A stretch of 49,675 bases of DNA from an uncultured Lachnospiraceae bacterium (GTDB taxonomy: Bacteria > Bacillota > Clostridia > Lachnospirales > Lachnospiraceae): NCBI GenBank assembly GCA_944381405.1, contig CALWLA010000017.1:1-49675 (forward strand), in the 5' to 3' direction. The notes under the pieces were generated by a model. The model was not told where the DNA came from, ran no database searches, and worked only from the letters and a program-made list of their open reading frames with translations. Position numbers and translations under genes: made by a program. Every line of letters begins with the position of its first letter. Within the stretch, counting starts at the first letter, position 1. Shown here piece by piece: positions 23,847 to 33,656 of the stretch.

Positions 23847-24766
23847 TCCTTTTCCGTTTCAAAGAGGGCCCGGACAAAGCTTTCCGGATCGAAACGCTGC
23901 AGATCCTCCGCCTGCTCTCCCACGCCGATGTACTTCACGGGGATGGACAGCTCTGAGGAAATGGCCACGGCGATGCCCCCCTTGGCGGTGCCGTCCATTT
24001 TCGTCAGGATGATGCCGGTGGCCTCCGTCACGTTCAGGAACTCCCGGGCCTGGCTCAGGGCGTTCTGTCCGGTGGTGCCGTCCAGCACCAGAAGGATCTC
24101 CTTTTTTACCTCCGGCAGCTCCCGCTGGATGATACGCCCGATCTTGGACAGCTCCTCCATCAGGTTTTTCTTGTTGTGGAGCCGGCCTGCGGTATCGCAG
24201 ATGAGGATGTCCATATTCCGCTTTTTATAGGCGGCGATGGCGTCGTACACCACCGAAGCCGGGTCGGAGCCCTCATGCTGGCTGATGATGTCGATGCCGT
24301 CCCGTTCCGCCCAGGCCGTAAGCTGCTCGATGGCCGCGGCCCGGAAGGTATCCGCGGCGCAGAACAGCACCTTTTTTCCGGAGGCTTTGAAATTTGCCCC
24401 CAGCTTTCCGATGGTGGTGGTCTTGCCCACGCCGTTGACGCCGATCACCAGCACCACCGAAGGCTCCTCCTCAAAATCATAGGCCCCTTCCATAGGCCGC
24501 ATCTGGGCGGCGATGCTTTCGATCAGAAGCTCCCGGCAGGCTCCGGGCTCCTTGATGTGCTGCTCATGGATCTTTTTTTTGAGATCCGCCAGGATCCGTT
24601 CCGTGGTGGGGACCCCCATATCTGCCATGACGAGCTGTTCCTCCAGCTCCTCGAAGAAATCGTCATCCACCTGGGAATAATCGCCGAATACGCTGTCCAG
24701 GCCGTTTACCAGGCTGTCCCTGGTCTTGGTAAGGCCTGCCTTTAGCCGTTCAAAAAATCCTGCCAT
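23843..24766 (-). CDS. ftsY: Signal recognition particle receptor FtsY
   Basis: A 307-residue SRP receptor without a long acidic A domain, as usual in Firmicutes: N domain to about residue 95, then the G domain with [24 protein letters not shown] and [10 protein letters not shown]. It docks Ffh-ribosome complexes at the membrane. It lies 24 bp after smc. Confidence 0.96.
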   Translation of the reverse strand: MAGFFERLKAGLTKTRDSLVNGLDSVFGDYSQVDDDFFEELEEQLVMADMGVPTTERILADLKKKIHEQHIKEPGACRELLIESIAAQMRPMEGAYDFEEEPSVVLVIGVNGVGKTTTIGKLGANFKASGKKVLFCAADTFRAAAIEQLTAWAERDGIDIISQHEGSDPASVVYDAIAAYKKRNMDILICDTAGRLHNKKNLMEELSKIGRIIQRELPEVKKEILLVLDGTTGQNALSQAREFLNVTEATGIILTKMDGTAKGGIAVAISSELSIPVKYIGVGEQAEDLQRFDPESFVRALFETEKE

Positions 24767-24790
24767 GGTTTTTCCTCCTGTGTTCTGCTG

Positions 24791-27700
24791 TTACTGATCC
24801 AGCTGGCTGCTGACCAGATCCACGGAAACCAGGGCTGTAACGCCCTTTTCCTGCATGGTCACGCCGTAAAGCCGGTCCGCCGCCTCCATGGTTCCTCTGC
24901 GGTGGGTGATCAGAATAAACTGGGTATGCTCCGTCAGCCGGTGCAGGTATCTGGCAAAACGGCTGACGTTGGAATCGTCCAGAGCCGCCTCGATCTCGTC
25001 CAGGAGACAGAAGGGCGAGGGCTTCAGGTTCTGGATCGCAAAAAGCAATGCGATGGCCGTAAGGGCCTTTTCTCCGCCGGAAAGCTGCATCATGTTCTGG
25101 AGCTTTTTTCCCGGAGGCTGGGCGATGATGGAGATGCCTGCGGAAAGGACGTCTTCTCCCTCCTCCTGCATCAGCCTGAGATCTCCCTGTCCGCCGCCGA
25201 ACAAAAGCTTGAACACCTGGTCGAACTCCTCCCGGATCCGGGCGAATTTTTCGTTGAACTGGCGTTTCATGCCCTGATCCAGATCCTCGATGATCCTGAG
25301 GATGGCCTCCTCGGAGGCGGTGAGATCCTTCTGCTGGGCCGACAGGAATTTATAGCGTTCTGAAACGCTCTTGTAATCCTCCAGGGCCTGGAGATTGACA
25401 GGGCCCAGGCTGCGGATCGCTTTCCGAAGCTCTGCCGCTTCCTTTTTCAGGGCGGCGGTATCTCCCAGCTCCTCCCGGTACCATTCCTGGGCGTCGGAGG
25501 CGGTGAGCTCGTATTCGTTCCAGATATACTCTGTCTGGGAATCGAAGCGCTGGGTCTCCTTTTCCTTCTGGGCCTCGATGCGAAGCCGTTCCCGTTCCAG
25601 GCTCACGCTGCGCTCCGAAAGGGCCTCCCGTTTTTCAAAGAAGTCCTTTTTATCCGCAGAAAGGGCCTCTTTTTTCTGCTGCTGCTCTTGGATCTCCGAG
25701 GACAGCCGCTCCGCCCCTTCCTTCAGATGCCGGATGCTCTCCGTAAGGCTCTGGATCTCTCCTTCCTTTTCCCGGATCCGCTCATAGCCGGCGCTGCGGC
25801 CGGACAGAAGCTCCTCCCGTTCTCCGGAAAGGGACAGAAGCTCCCGGGAGAGCCGGTCCACCGTCTCTGCCAGGAAATCCGTTTTCTGGGAAAGGCCGCT
25901 GTACTGCAGCTTCATATCGCTGACGATGCCCAGGGATAAGCTGTTTTCCTCCAGGGACAGCTCTGCGAGCTCCCCTCTGAGCTCCTCCGTTTCCCGGGCC
26001 CGCTCCGCCGTAGCCGCTTCCGCCTCTACGATGCGCTGGTTGAGCTTGTCTACCTTCCTAAGGATCCCGTCCATCTGCTCCGCAAGCTCCCGGATCTCCC
26101 GCTGGCGGCCCATGAGATTGGAGCTGTTCTTATATGCACCGCCGGATATGGAACCGCCGGGGCTCAGGAGCTCTCCCTCCAGGGTCACGATTCGCAGGCC
26201 GTGGCGGTACTTTCTGGCGATGGCGATGGCGCTTTCCATGCTGTCCGCCACAAGGGTCCGGGACAGCAGATACTCGTTCAGCTTCCGGTAGGTCTCCTCC
26301 GTCTCCGTAAGCTCGGAGGCAAGGCCGATGACCCCCTTTTCCCTGCGGGCGTTTTCATATTCCTTTTTCTCTCCCGGACGGATCGCCGAAAGAGGCAGGA
26401 AGGTGGCCCGTCCCAGCCGGTTCTTTTTCAGATATTCGATCAGCACCTTGGCGGTCTCCTCAGAGTCCGTCACCACATTCTGAATGCTGCCTCCAAGGGC
26501 CGTCTCGATGGCCACCTCGTATTCCTTCCGGGTCTTGATCAGGTCTGCCACAACGCCGTGGACGCCTCTGACCCGGTCCCTGGCCTCCATCACCCGGCGG
26601 ATGCTCTGGCCGTAGCCCTCATACCGCTCCGCGATGTTCCGGAGGGAATCGTGACGGGTAGCCGCCACATGGTACTCCTGCTGGCAGTCGTTGAGGCTCT
26701 TCTGCAGATCCTTTTCCTGCCTCAGGGCGGCCTCCTGGGCCTCCTCCGCCTGTTTGAGCCATACCTCCGTCCGCTGCCGCCGCTCCCGAAGGCCGGAAAG
26801 GGCGGACTGCTTGGAGCGGATCTCCTGAAGCCAGGAGGGTTCTTCTTCCTCCGCTTCCTCCCTGCGGGCCTGATCCTGCAGGGCCGCCTTGCCAAGAGCT
26901 ACTTCCAGCTCCTTGCCGGAATAGGGCAAAAGCCCCTCCAGCCGTTTTCCATAGGCCAGAAGCTTTTCCCGGATCCCGGACAGCTCTCCCGCCGGGGCCA
27001 TGGGGCTCTCCATGCCCTCGGACTGCCCCTTTTCCACAAGCTCCAGCTGCGCGGAAAGGGCCTTTATGGAATTCAGGCAGGACAGGGCCTGCTCCTCCTT
27101 TTCCTCCTGGGAGAGCCTAAGCCTCTCAAGCCTTGCGGAAAGCTGCTCCGCGCTGGTCTTTTCCGCCTCGATCTGGGCCTTTGAAAGGGCGATCTGATTT
27201 TCCAGATTGCTGACTCCAAGGCCTGCCTTCCGTAGCTCCTCCTGTTTATCGGAAAGCTGCCGGTCCATTTCCGAAAGCCGCAGGTCCAGCTCTTCATAGT
27301 TTTCCCTGAGGCTGTCTCCCTCACTCCGGACAGCGGCCAGATCCTCTTCCGTGATCCGGAGCTTTTCCTGGATCTCCTGAAGCAGCTGCAGGCTCTCTCT
27401 GGACTCCCGGAGAAAGGCGTTCAGCTCGTAAAGCTTCTGCTGCTCCCGAAGCTTCAGATAGCTTTTGGCGTCCTCGGACTGCTTCCGAAGAGGCTCCACC
27501 TGCCGCTCCAGTTCCCGCAGGATATCGTTGATCCGGACGAGGTCCGCCCGCTCCGCCTCCAGCTTTTTCTCTGCGATCTGGCGGCGGCGCTTGAACTTAA
27601 CGATGCCGGCGGCTTCGTCAAAAAGCCCCCGGCGTTCCTCCGGCTTGCCGTTTAAGATGGCGTCGATCTGGCCCTGTCCGATGATGGAGTAGCCCTCCTT

Positions 27701-28102
27701 GCCGATTCCCGTATCGTAAAACAGCTCCTGCACGTCCTTAAGCCGCACTGCCTGTCCGTTCAGCCGGTATTCCGACTCCCCAGAACGGTAGAGCCTTCTG
27801 GAAACCGTCACCTCCGTATAGTCCACCGGCAGCACATGATCGCTGTTGTCCAGGGTGATGGCCACATGGGCGTAGCCCTGGGGCTTCCGCAGCTGGGTGC
27901 CTGCAAAGATCACATCCTGCATGGCCGCGCCTCTGAGGCTCTTGACCCGCTGCTCTCCCAGCACCCAGCGGACTGCATCCGCAATATTCGATTTGCCCGA
28001 CCCGTTGGGGCCCACGATTCCCGTCACGCCCTCGTGGAACTCCAGGACCGTTTTCTGGGCAAAGGACTTAAAGCCCTGTATTTCAATGCTTTTTAAATAC
28101 AT
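24791..28102 (-). CDS. smc: Chromosome segregation protein SMC
   Basis: A 1103-residue SMC ATPase. Walker A is GPNGSGKSN (residues 31-39); the hinge spans about 512-665; the signature LSGGEKALTAIALL begins near 1007, and the Walker B is FCLLDEIEAALDD. It forms the condensin core that organises the chromosome with ScpA and ScpB. The N-terminal coiled-coil arm (about 165-500) is of usual size, but the C-terminal arm is clearly shorter than in Bacillus, and the N arm contains a Pro/Gly-broken stretch (about 355-425). It lies 3 bp after rnc. Confidence 0.95.
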   Translation of the reverse strand: MYLKSIEIQGFKSFAQKTVLEFHEGVTGIVGPNGSGKSNIADAVRWVLGEQRVKSLRGAAMQDVIFAGTQLRKPQGYAHVAITLDNSDHVLPVDYTEVTVSRRLYRSGESEYRLNGQAVRLKDVQELFYDTGIGKEGYSIIGQGQIDAILNGKPEERRGLFDEAAGIVKFKRRRQIAEKKLEAERADLVRINDILRELERQVEPLRKQSEDAKSYLKLREQQKLYELNAFLRESRESLQLLQEIQEKLRITEEDLAAVRSEGDSLRENYEELDLRLSEMDRQLSDKQEELRKAGLGVSNLENQIALSKAQIEAEKTSAEQLSARLERLRLSQEEKEEQALSCLNSIKALSAQLELVEKGQSEGMESPMAPAGELSGIREKLLAYGKRLEGLLPYSGKELEVALGKAALQDQARREEAEEEEPSWLQEIRSKQSALSGLRERRQRTEVWLKQAEEAQEAALRQEKDLQKSLNDCQQEYHVAATRHDSLRNIAERYEGYGQSIRRVMEARDRVRGVHGVVADLIKTRKEYEVAIETALGGSIQNVVTDSEETAKVLIEYLKKNRLGRATFLPLSAIRPGEKKEYENARREKGVIGLASELTETEETYRKLNEYLLSRTLVADSMESAIAIARKYRHGLRIVTLEGELLSPGGSISGGAYKNSSNLMGRQREIRELAEQMDGILRKVDKLNQRIVEAEAATAERARETEELRGELAELSLEENSLSLGIVSDMKLQYSGLSQKTDFLAETVDRLSRELLSLSGEREELLSGRSAGYERIREKEGEIQSLTESIRHLKEGAERLSSEIQEQQQKKEALSADKKDFFEKREALSERSVSLERERLRIEAQKEKETQRFDSQTEYIWNEYELTASDAQEWYREELGDTAALKKEAAELRKAIRSLGPVNLQALEDYKSVSERYKFLSAQQKDLTASEEAILRIIEDLDQGMKRQFNEKFARIREEFDQVFKLLFGGGQGDLRLMQEEGEDVLSAGISIIAQPPGKKLQNMMQLSGGEKALTAIALLFAIQNLKPSPFCLLDEIEAALDDSNVSRFARYLHRLTEHTQFILITHRRGTMEAADRLYGVTMQEKGVTALVSVDLVSSQLDQ

Positions 28103-28105
28103 AAA

Positions 28106-28795
28106 TTACTTTTTGATTCCTAAAATCTTGATTGCCTGCAGGGCAGCATCCTGCTCTGCGGTTTTCTTGGACCTTCCCTGTCCCTTTGCGATCAGCTCCT
28201 CGTCGATATAGAGCTCTGAGCAGAACTGCTTCAGATGATCCGGGCTCTGAAGGGAATAGGTGTTGTACCGGAGGCTCATGCCCTCCTGTCTCTGGGTATA
28301 CTCCTGTACCAGGCTCTTGCCGTCCCGCAGAAGGCTCAGCTCGTCGATGTCCTCGATGATGTGGGCATAGATGAAGCGCTTTGCCTCCTGATAGCCTCCG
28401 TCCAGGAAAATGGCGCCGATGAGGGCCTCGAAGGTATCCGACAGGATGGAGGGTTTTTCCCTGCCGTCGGAGGTATCCTCTCCTCGGCCCAGGTAAATAT
28501 ACTGGCCGAGCCCGATGTCCTTTGCGCACACCGTAAGGGCTGCCTCGAACACCAGGGAGGCCCGTTTTCTGGTGAGCTCTCCCTCATCCAGCTTCTGGTG
28601 GGCCCGGTACAGGTAGTCGGAAACGATCAGCTCCAGCACCGCGTCCCCCAGAAATTCCAGCCGTTGGTTGGAGCGTTCCCGCTCCCAGCGCATCTCCCCG
28701 GAATAGGAGGGATGGGTCAGGGCATGCTTCAGCAGCTTTTCATCCTGAAAGGTGTATTGAATTGTTTCCTCAAGCTTTTTGATATCCGTATTCAT
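28106..28795 (-). CDS. rnc: Ribonuclease III
   Basis: A 229-residue RNase III: signature LEFLGDAVLELIVSDYLY (about residues 47-64), DTFEALIGAIFLDGG for the second metal-site cluster, and a C-terminal double-stranded RNA-binding domain (about 158-227, ending TAEQDAALQAIKIL). It processes rRNA and double-stranded RNA. It follows plsX by 3 bp; acpP, often found between them, is absent. Confidence 0.96.
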   Translation of the reverse strand: MNTDIKKLEETIQYTFQDEKLLKHALTHPSYSGEMRWERERSNQRLEFLGDAVLELIVSDYLYRAHQKLDEGELTRKRASLVFEAALTVCAKDIGLGQYIYLGRGEDTSDGREKPSILSDTFEALIGAIFLDGGYQEAKRFIYAHIIEDIDELSLLRDGKSLVQEYTQRQEGMSLRYNTYSLQSPDHLKQFCSELYIDEELIAKGQGRSKKTAEQDAALQAIKILGIKK

Positions 28796-28798
28796 GGC

Positions 28799-29824
28799 TT
28801 ATTGTTTACCGTCCTGCTGAACCTCTTTATCCTGAAGCAGCGCCTGGCTGATCTTTTCGTTGATGCCCAGGCGCACAAAGCTCTCGCACTGGATCAGGGC
28901 GTTGGCGATCTCCTTATGGGTGGCGTTTCCATGGCACTTCATCACCAGGGCCTTAAGGCCCAGAAGGGGTGCGCCTCCCGCCTCGGAGGCGTCGAACTTT
29001 TTCAGGGTCGCCTTTAAGGCAGGCTTGATCAACAGCGCGCCGATCTTGGAACGGAAGCTGCTCATAAGCCCCTTTTTCACCTCGGAGATCAGGGTCGCGC
29101 CGGTGCCCTCGTAAAGCTTCAGAATCACGTTTCCGGTGAAAGCGTCCGCCACCACCACGTCCGCGCCGTGATGGGGGATCTCCCTGGCCTCGATATAGCC
29201 CTGATAATTCATGCCCTCCAGGGCTTCGATGAGAGGCTTGGTCTCCTTGATCAGCTGATTGCCCTTTTCCTCCTCGAGGCCGATGTTCACCAGCTTCACG
29301 GAGGGCTCATGGATGCCGCATACATGTTCCATATAGATCTGTCCCATGCGGGCAAACTGCAGGAGCCACTGGGGCTTTGCATCCACGTTGGCCCCGCAGT
29401 CCAGCAAAAGACAGGGGGTGGTTTCCGTGGGGATCAGGCTTGCCAGAGGGGTACGCTCCACCCCCTTCAGCCTTCCGATCTTCAGCTGCCCTCCTGCCAG
29501 CACCGCACCGGAGGAGCCGGCAGACAAAAAGGCGTCCGCCCGGCCCTCTTTCAGCAGCATCAGTCCCTTTACGATGGAGGAATCCTTTTTTTTCTGAATT
29601 GCCGCCACAGGCGCTTCCTCCAGCGTGATGACCTCGGAGGCCTCCTGGATGGAAAGCCGGTCCTTGTCGTACTGGTAGGCCGCAAGCTCCTTTTCCAGCC
29701 TGTCGGCAGGGCCCGTCAGGATCACGGAAAGCTCTCCGCTTCTGGAAAGGGCCTCCACAGCTCCTTTTATGATCTCGCCGGGGCTGTTGTCTCCCCCCAT
29801 GGCGTCCAATGCAACTCTTATCAT
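28799..29824 (-). CDS. plsX: Phosphate acyltransferase PlsX
   Basis: A 341-residue PlsX (MIRVALDAMGGDNSPGEIIKGA; later HHGADVVVADAFTGNVILK). It makes acyl-phosphate from acyl-ACP for PlsY in phospholipid synthesis at the membrane face. Upstream rpmF is far away (at 36785) because the ABC exporter and Trk genes lie between; the nearest upstream gene is the second exporter subunit, 9 bp away. Confidence 0.95.
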   Translation of the reverse strand: MIRVALDAMGGDNSPGEIIKGAVEALSRSGELSVILTGPADRLEKELAAYQYDKDRLSIQEASEVITLEEAPVAAIQKKKDSSIVKGLMLLKEGRADAFLSAGSSGAVLAGGQLKIGRLKGVERTPLASLIPTETTPCLLLDCGANVDAKPQWLLQFARMGQIYMEHVCGIHEPSVKLVNIGLEEEKGNQLIKETKPLIEALEGMNYQGYIEAREIPHHGADVVVADAFTGNVILKLYEGTGATLISEVKKGLMSSFRSKIGALLIKPALKATLKKFDASEAGGAPLLGLKALVMKCHGNATHKEIANALIQCESFVRLGINEKISQALLQDKEVQQDGKQ

Positions 29825-29833
29825 GATTTCTCC

Positions 29834-31732
29834 TTAATCCAGCTCAAAAGCGCCGGTATACAGCTTGTAATAGGTGCCCTTCTGGGCGATCAGCTCCTCG
29901 TGGTTGCCCCGCTCGATGATGCGTCCGTGCTCCAGCACCATGATCACGTCGGAATTTCTGACGGTGGACAGCCTGTGGGCGATGACGAATACAGTCCTTC
30001 CCTGCATCAGGGCGTCCATGCCCTTCTGGACGATCTCCTCCGTCCTGGTGTCGATGGAGGAGGTGGCCTCGTCCATGATCATCACCGGCGGATCCGCCAC
30101 CGCCGCCCTGGCGATGGACAAAAGCTGCCGCTGTCCCTGGGACAGCATGGCGCCGTTTCCGGTGAGGAAGGTCTGATAGCCGTTGGGCAGCTGGGCAATA
30201 AAGGAATGGGCGCCTACCATCTTGGCGGCTGCGATGCATTCCTCATCGGAGGCTGCGGTATTGCCATAACGGATGTTGTCCATGATGGTACCGGTAAAGA
30301 GGTTGGTATCCTGCAGCACCATGCCCAGGGATCTGCGCAGATCCGCCTTTTTGATTTTTGCGATGTCGATGCCGTCGTAGCGGATCTCTCCCTCCTGAAT
30401 GTCGTAAAACCGGTTGATCAGGTTGGTAATGGTGGTCTTGCCCGCGCCGGTGCTTCCTACAAAGGCCACCTTCTGGCCGGGCTTCGCGTACAGGGTGATG
30501 TCATGGAGCACCGTTTTCTCCGGCACATAGCCGAAGCTTACGTCAAAGAACCGCACGTCTCCCTGGAGCTTTTCGTAGGTAGCGGTACCCTCCGCCTCCC
30601 CGGGCTGCTTCCAGGCCCAGAGGCCGGTCCTTCTGGGGCTTTCCTGCAGAACGCCGTCCTTTTCCGTGGCGTTCACCAGCTCCACCGTGCCCTCGTCCCG
30701 CTCCGGTTCCTCGCTGATGAGGGTAAAGATACGCTCCGCACCGGCGATGGCCATCACCACAAAGCCAAGCTGGCTGGAGATCTGGGTGATGTTATTGGAA
30801 AACTGGCGGGTCATCTGCAGAAAGGCCACCACGATGGCGATGGAAAAGGCAGAGCCGCTCAGGCTCAGGTTGCCCATGCCGGAGATCAGGAACATGCCTC
30901 CCGCAAAGGCCACGATCACATAGATGATATTGCCCATGTTGGCCACCAGGGGCATCAGCATGTTTGCATAGCGGTTGCCGCTTCTGGACTCCCCGTAAAA
31001 CTTGTCGGAGATATCCACAAAGCCCGCCAGGGCCTCCTTTTCATGGGAGAACACCTTTACCACCTTCTGGCCGTTCATCATCTCCTGGATATAGCCCTCC
31101 ATGGCGCCCATGTATTTCTGGTTGGCCATGAAATGCCTGGAGGCGGTGGTACCGAATTTTTTGGCTACGATGGTCATGAGCACGGAGCCTGCCACCACGA
31201 TCAGGGCCAGGGGGATGCTGTAATACAGCATGATGAAAAAGACGCACACCAGGATGGTGCCCTGCATCAGGGCGTTGGGCACTACCTGGGTGATCAGCTG
31301 ACGCAGAAGGTCGATATCGTTGGTATAATAGCTCATGATATCGCCGTGCTTGTGGGTATCAAAATACCGGATAGGAAGCCGCTGCATGGAGGCGAACATC
31401 CGGTTTCTCATGGCCATGAGGGAGCCCTGTCCCATAATGGCGAGGGCCTGCTGATAAAAGGAAGCGATCAGCAGGGAGAACACATACAGCCCTCCCAGTA
31501 CCATTACATAAGAAAGGATCCTTCCCCCCAGCTGAGACCAGTCCGCTCCCTGGGAAAGTCCCGTTTCGATGACATCGAATATGCGCTCCATGAAAATGGA
31601 GGGAATGGCGGAGATGCCGGCGCTTATGATGATGCAGAGGATGGTCACGGGCATCAGCACCGGATAAGCCTCGAAGATCTCCTGAAAGACCCATCCCATG
31701 GCTGTCTTCGGTTTTTTGTTCTGTTTACGCAT
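29834..31732 (-). CDS. ABC exporter half-transporter, catalytic-site subunit (TM288-like)
   Basis: A 632-residue protein with a six-helix membrane domain (about 20-335) and an ATPase domain (about 400-632) with Walker A GSTGAGKTT, signature LSQGQ and Walker B MIMDEATSSID. It keeps the catalytic Glu but has a variant signature, the pattern of one half of heterodimeric exporters such as TM287/288 or LmrCD. A linker of about 50 residues between the domains is longer than usual. ATG 31732 (MRKQNKK) is chosen, an 8-bp overlap with the partner gene. Substrate unknown; drug, peptide or lipid export are all possible. Confidence 0.88.
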   Translation of the reverse strand: MRKQNKKPKTAMGWVFQEIFEAYPVLMPVTILCIIISAGISAIPSIFMERIFDVIETGLSQGADWSQLGGRILSYVMVLGGLYVFSLLIASFYQQALAIMGQGSLMAMRNRMFASMQRLPIRYFDTHKHGDIMSYYTNDIDLLRQLITQVVPNALMQGTILVCVFFIMLYYSIPLALIVVAGSVLMTIVAKKFGTTASRHFMANQKYMGAMEGYIQEMMNGQKVVKVFSHEKEALAGFVDISDKFYGESRSGNRYANMLMPLVANMGNIIYVIVAFAGGMFLISGMGNLSLSGSAFSIAIVVAFLQMTRQFSNNITQISSQLGFVVMAIAGAERIFTLISEEPERDEGTVELVNATEKDGVLQESPRRTGLWAWKQPGEAEGTATYEKLQGDVRFFDVSFGYVPEKTVLHDITLYAKPGQKVAFVGSTGAGKTTITNLINRFYDIQEGEIRYDGIDIAKIKKADLRRSLGMVLQDTNLFTGTIMDNIRYGNTAASDEECIAAAKMVGAHSFIAQLPNGYQTFLTGNGAMLSQGQRQLLSIARAAVADPPVMIMDEATSSIDTRTEEIVQKGMDALMQGRTVFVIAHRLSTVRNSDVIMVLEHGRIIERGNHEELIAQKGTYYKLYTGAFELD

Positions 31733-33464
31733 TCTCTTCCACCGCCTTTCTCTGCTGAGATTCAAATACCTCCCGGTAAATGGTGTTGGAACGCAAAAGC
31801 TCTTCGTGGTTGCCGATTCCGTTGATCCTGCCCTGATCCAGAACGATGATCCGGTCGCAGTCCTGTACCGAGGAGATACGCTGGGCGATGATCAGCTTGG
31901 TGGTCTTCGGAAGGGACTCCCGGAAGGCCTTGCGGATGCAGGCGTCGGTATAGGTATCCACGGCGCTGGTGGAATCGTCCAGGATCAGCACCTTGGGCTT
32001 CCGCAGCAGGGCTCTGGCGATACAGAGCCTCTGCTTCTGTCCGCCGGAAACGTTGGTTCCCCCCTGTTCGATATAGGTGTCATAGCCGTCGGGGAAGGTG
32101 CTGATGAATTCGTCGGCTCTGGCCAGACGGCAGGCCTCCATCAGCTCCTCGTCCGTAGCGTCGGGATCTCCCCATCTCAGATTTTCCTTGATGGTTCCGG
32201 AAAACAGCACGTTCTTCTGGAGCACCACAGCCACCTCCCGGCGCAGGGTATCCAGATCGTAGTCCCGCACGTCCCGGCCGCCCACCTTGACGCTGCCGCC
32301 GGTAACGTCATAGAGCCTGGAGATCAGGCTGATGAGGGAGGTCTTGGAGGAACCGGTACCGCCTACGATACCGATGGTCTCGCCCTCATGGATATGCAGG
32401 TCGATGTCCTCCAGCACCTCTGCGCTGTCCTTGCCATAGGCAAAGGACACATGATCGAAGTCGATGCTGCCGTCCGCCACCTCCAGCACCGGATCGGCGG
32501 GATTCTTGATGGTGGGCTCCTCGTCCAGGATCTCCTCGATACGCTCTGCGGATTCCATGGACATGGAGATCATGGTGAACACCATGGACAGGATGTTCAG
32601 GCTCATGAGGATCTGCATGCCGTATACCACGATGGAGGAAATGCCTCCTACGTTCAAGGTAAGTCCCTGGCTGTTGATGATGGTCTGGGCGCCGATGTAA
32701 AGCGCTGCGGTGATGACCGTATAAATGCAAAGCTGCAGAAGGGGCGCGTTCCAGGCAAGGATCCGCTCCGCCGTAGTAAAGTTTGCCATCATATCGTGGG
32801 AGGCCTTTTTGAACTTTTCCTCCTCCAGATCTTCGTGCACATAGGTCTTTACCACCCGGATGCCCTCGATATTTTCTTCCACGGAGGCGTTCAGGTTATC
32901 GTACTTCCGGAAGGCCCGCCGGAACACCGGCATCACCAGCCGGACGATGATGAACAGCATCACCGCCACAAAGGGGATCATGCCCAGAAACATCATGGAG
33001 ATGTCCCTGGAGATCCGGAAGGACATGACGGTGGCAAAGATGATCATGACCGGGGCGCGCATCACCATGCGGATGATCATCATAAAGGACTGCTGCACGT
33101 TCATGACGTCCGTGGTAAGCCTCGTTACGATGGATGGCGTGGAAAATTTGTCGATATTTTCAAAAGAAAAGGACTGGATGCGCTCGAACATGTCCTTTCT
33201 CAGGTTTCTGGACAGTCCCGTCACCGCATCGGCAGATGCCATGCCGCTTCCGGCTCCGCATACCAGCGATGCAATCGCCAGCAGGACCAGCACAAGGCCG
33301 TAGTTACGGATGCTGTCCATATCTGACAGCCTGACGCTGGAGATCAGCTGAGCGATGGTGAAGGGAATCATGCATTCCAGAATGCCTTCAAATATGACAA
33401 GGATCATCGTGATGATCGTGGGAATCTTGTACTCCCGCAGGCTGTGTCTGATAATTCTGATCAT
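31725..33464 (-). CDS. ABC exporter half-transporter, degenerate-site subunit (TM287-like)
   Basis: A 579-residue membrane-ATPase fusion with six helices and an ATPase domain: Walker A GGTGSSKTS, canonical signature VSGGQ, and Walker B LILDDSTSAVD, in which Asp replaces the catalytic Glu. This is the non-catalytic-site partner of a heterodimeric exporter and pairs with the next gene, whose site is intact. It is first in the operon behind a strong promoter containing a palindrome; plsX, rnc and smc follow in the same direction. Confidence 0.88.
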   Translation of the reverse strand: MIRIIRHSLREYKIPTIITMILVIFEGILECMIPFTIAQLISSVRLSDMDSIRNYGLVLVLLAIASLVCGAGSGMASADAVTGLSRNLRKDMFERIQSFSFENIDKFSTPSIVTRLTTDVMNVQQSFMMIIRMVMRAPVMIIFATVMSFRISRDISMMFLGMIPFVAVMLFIIVRLVMPVFRRAFRKYDNLNASVEENIEGIRVVKTYVHEDLEEEKFKKASHDMMANFTTAERILAWNAPLLQLCIYTVITAALYIGAQTIINSQGLTLNVGGISSIVVYGMQILMSLNILSMVFTMISMSMESAERIEEILDEEPTIKNPADPVLEVADGSIDFDHVSFAYGKDSAEVLEDIDLHIHEGETIGIVGGTGSSKTSLISLISRLYDVTGGSVKVGGRDVRDYDLDTLRREVAVVLQKNVLFSGTIKENLRWGDPDATDEELMEACRLARADEFISTFPDGYDTYIEQGGTNVSGGQKQRLCIARALLRKPKVLILDDSTSAVDTYTDACIRKAFRESLPKTTKLIIAQRISSVQDCDRIIVLDQGRINGIGNHEELLRSNTIYREVFESQQRKAVEENA

Positions 33465-33556
33465 AATACTCCCTCTCCCTAACGTTCTATCGCAGGAAGC
33501 CCTTCCAAAGGCTTCCGCAATGAAAAGGCAACCCTAAAGCTGCCTCGTTGAGATTT

Positions 33557-33585
33557 ATTCTACCGCATATAAATTTATATGTCAC
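33557..33585 (-). promoter_or_regulatory. SigA-type promoter of the ABC exporter operon
   Basis: GTGACA (33585-33580), 17-bp spacer, TAGAAT (33562-33557), each 5 of 6 to consensus. The spacer is almost filled by a perfect palindrome. Confidence 0.75.
33566..33581. promoter_or_regulatory. Palindromic operator candidate CATATAAATTTATATG
   Basis: A perfect 16-bp palindrome between the -35 and -10 boxes of the ABC exporter promoter, touching the -35. A dimeric repressor bound here would block polymerase. No regulator gene lies beside it. Confidence 0.6.
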
Positions 33586-33593
33586 GCTTTTTT

Positions 33594-33622
33594 TCAAAAG
33601 GGGGCCGGGAAATCCCCGGCCC
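33594..33622 (-). terminator. Terminator of trkA-trkH
   Basis: On the minus strand GGGCCGGG pairs with CCCGGCCC around a short loop, followed by CCTTTT and, a little further on, a run of A. It lies 35 bp after the trkH stop. Confidence 0.75.
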
Positions 33623-33656
33623 TCCTGGCAAAACGATATTTTTCCCGCTTCCGGCA

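Noticed and set aside
29168-31825. Very long plus-strand open frame (885 codons) opposite plsX and the ABC exporter gene
   Set aside because: It is antisense to genes with clear motifs, its translation is low-complexity His/Gly/Gln-rich sequence, and it has no family features. Long antisense frames are expected in GC-rich genes.
31698-33326. Plus-strand open frame of 542 codons opposite the first ABC exporter gene
   Set aside because: Same reason: a shadow of codon use in a strongly supported gene, with no recognisable domain.
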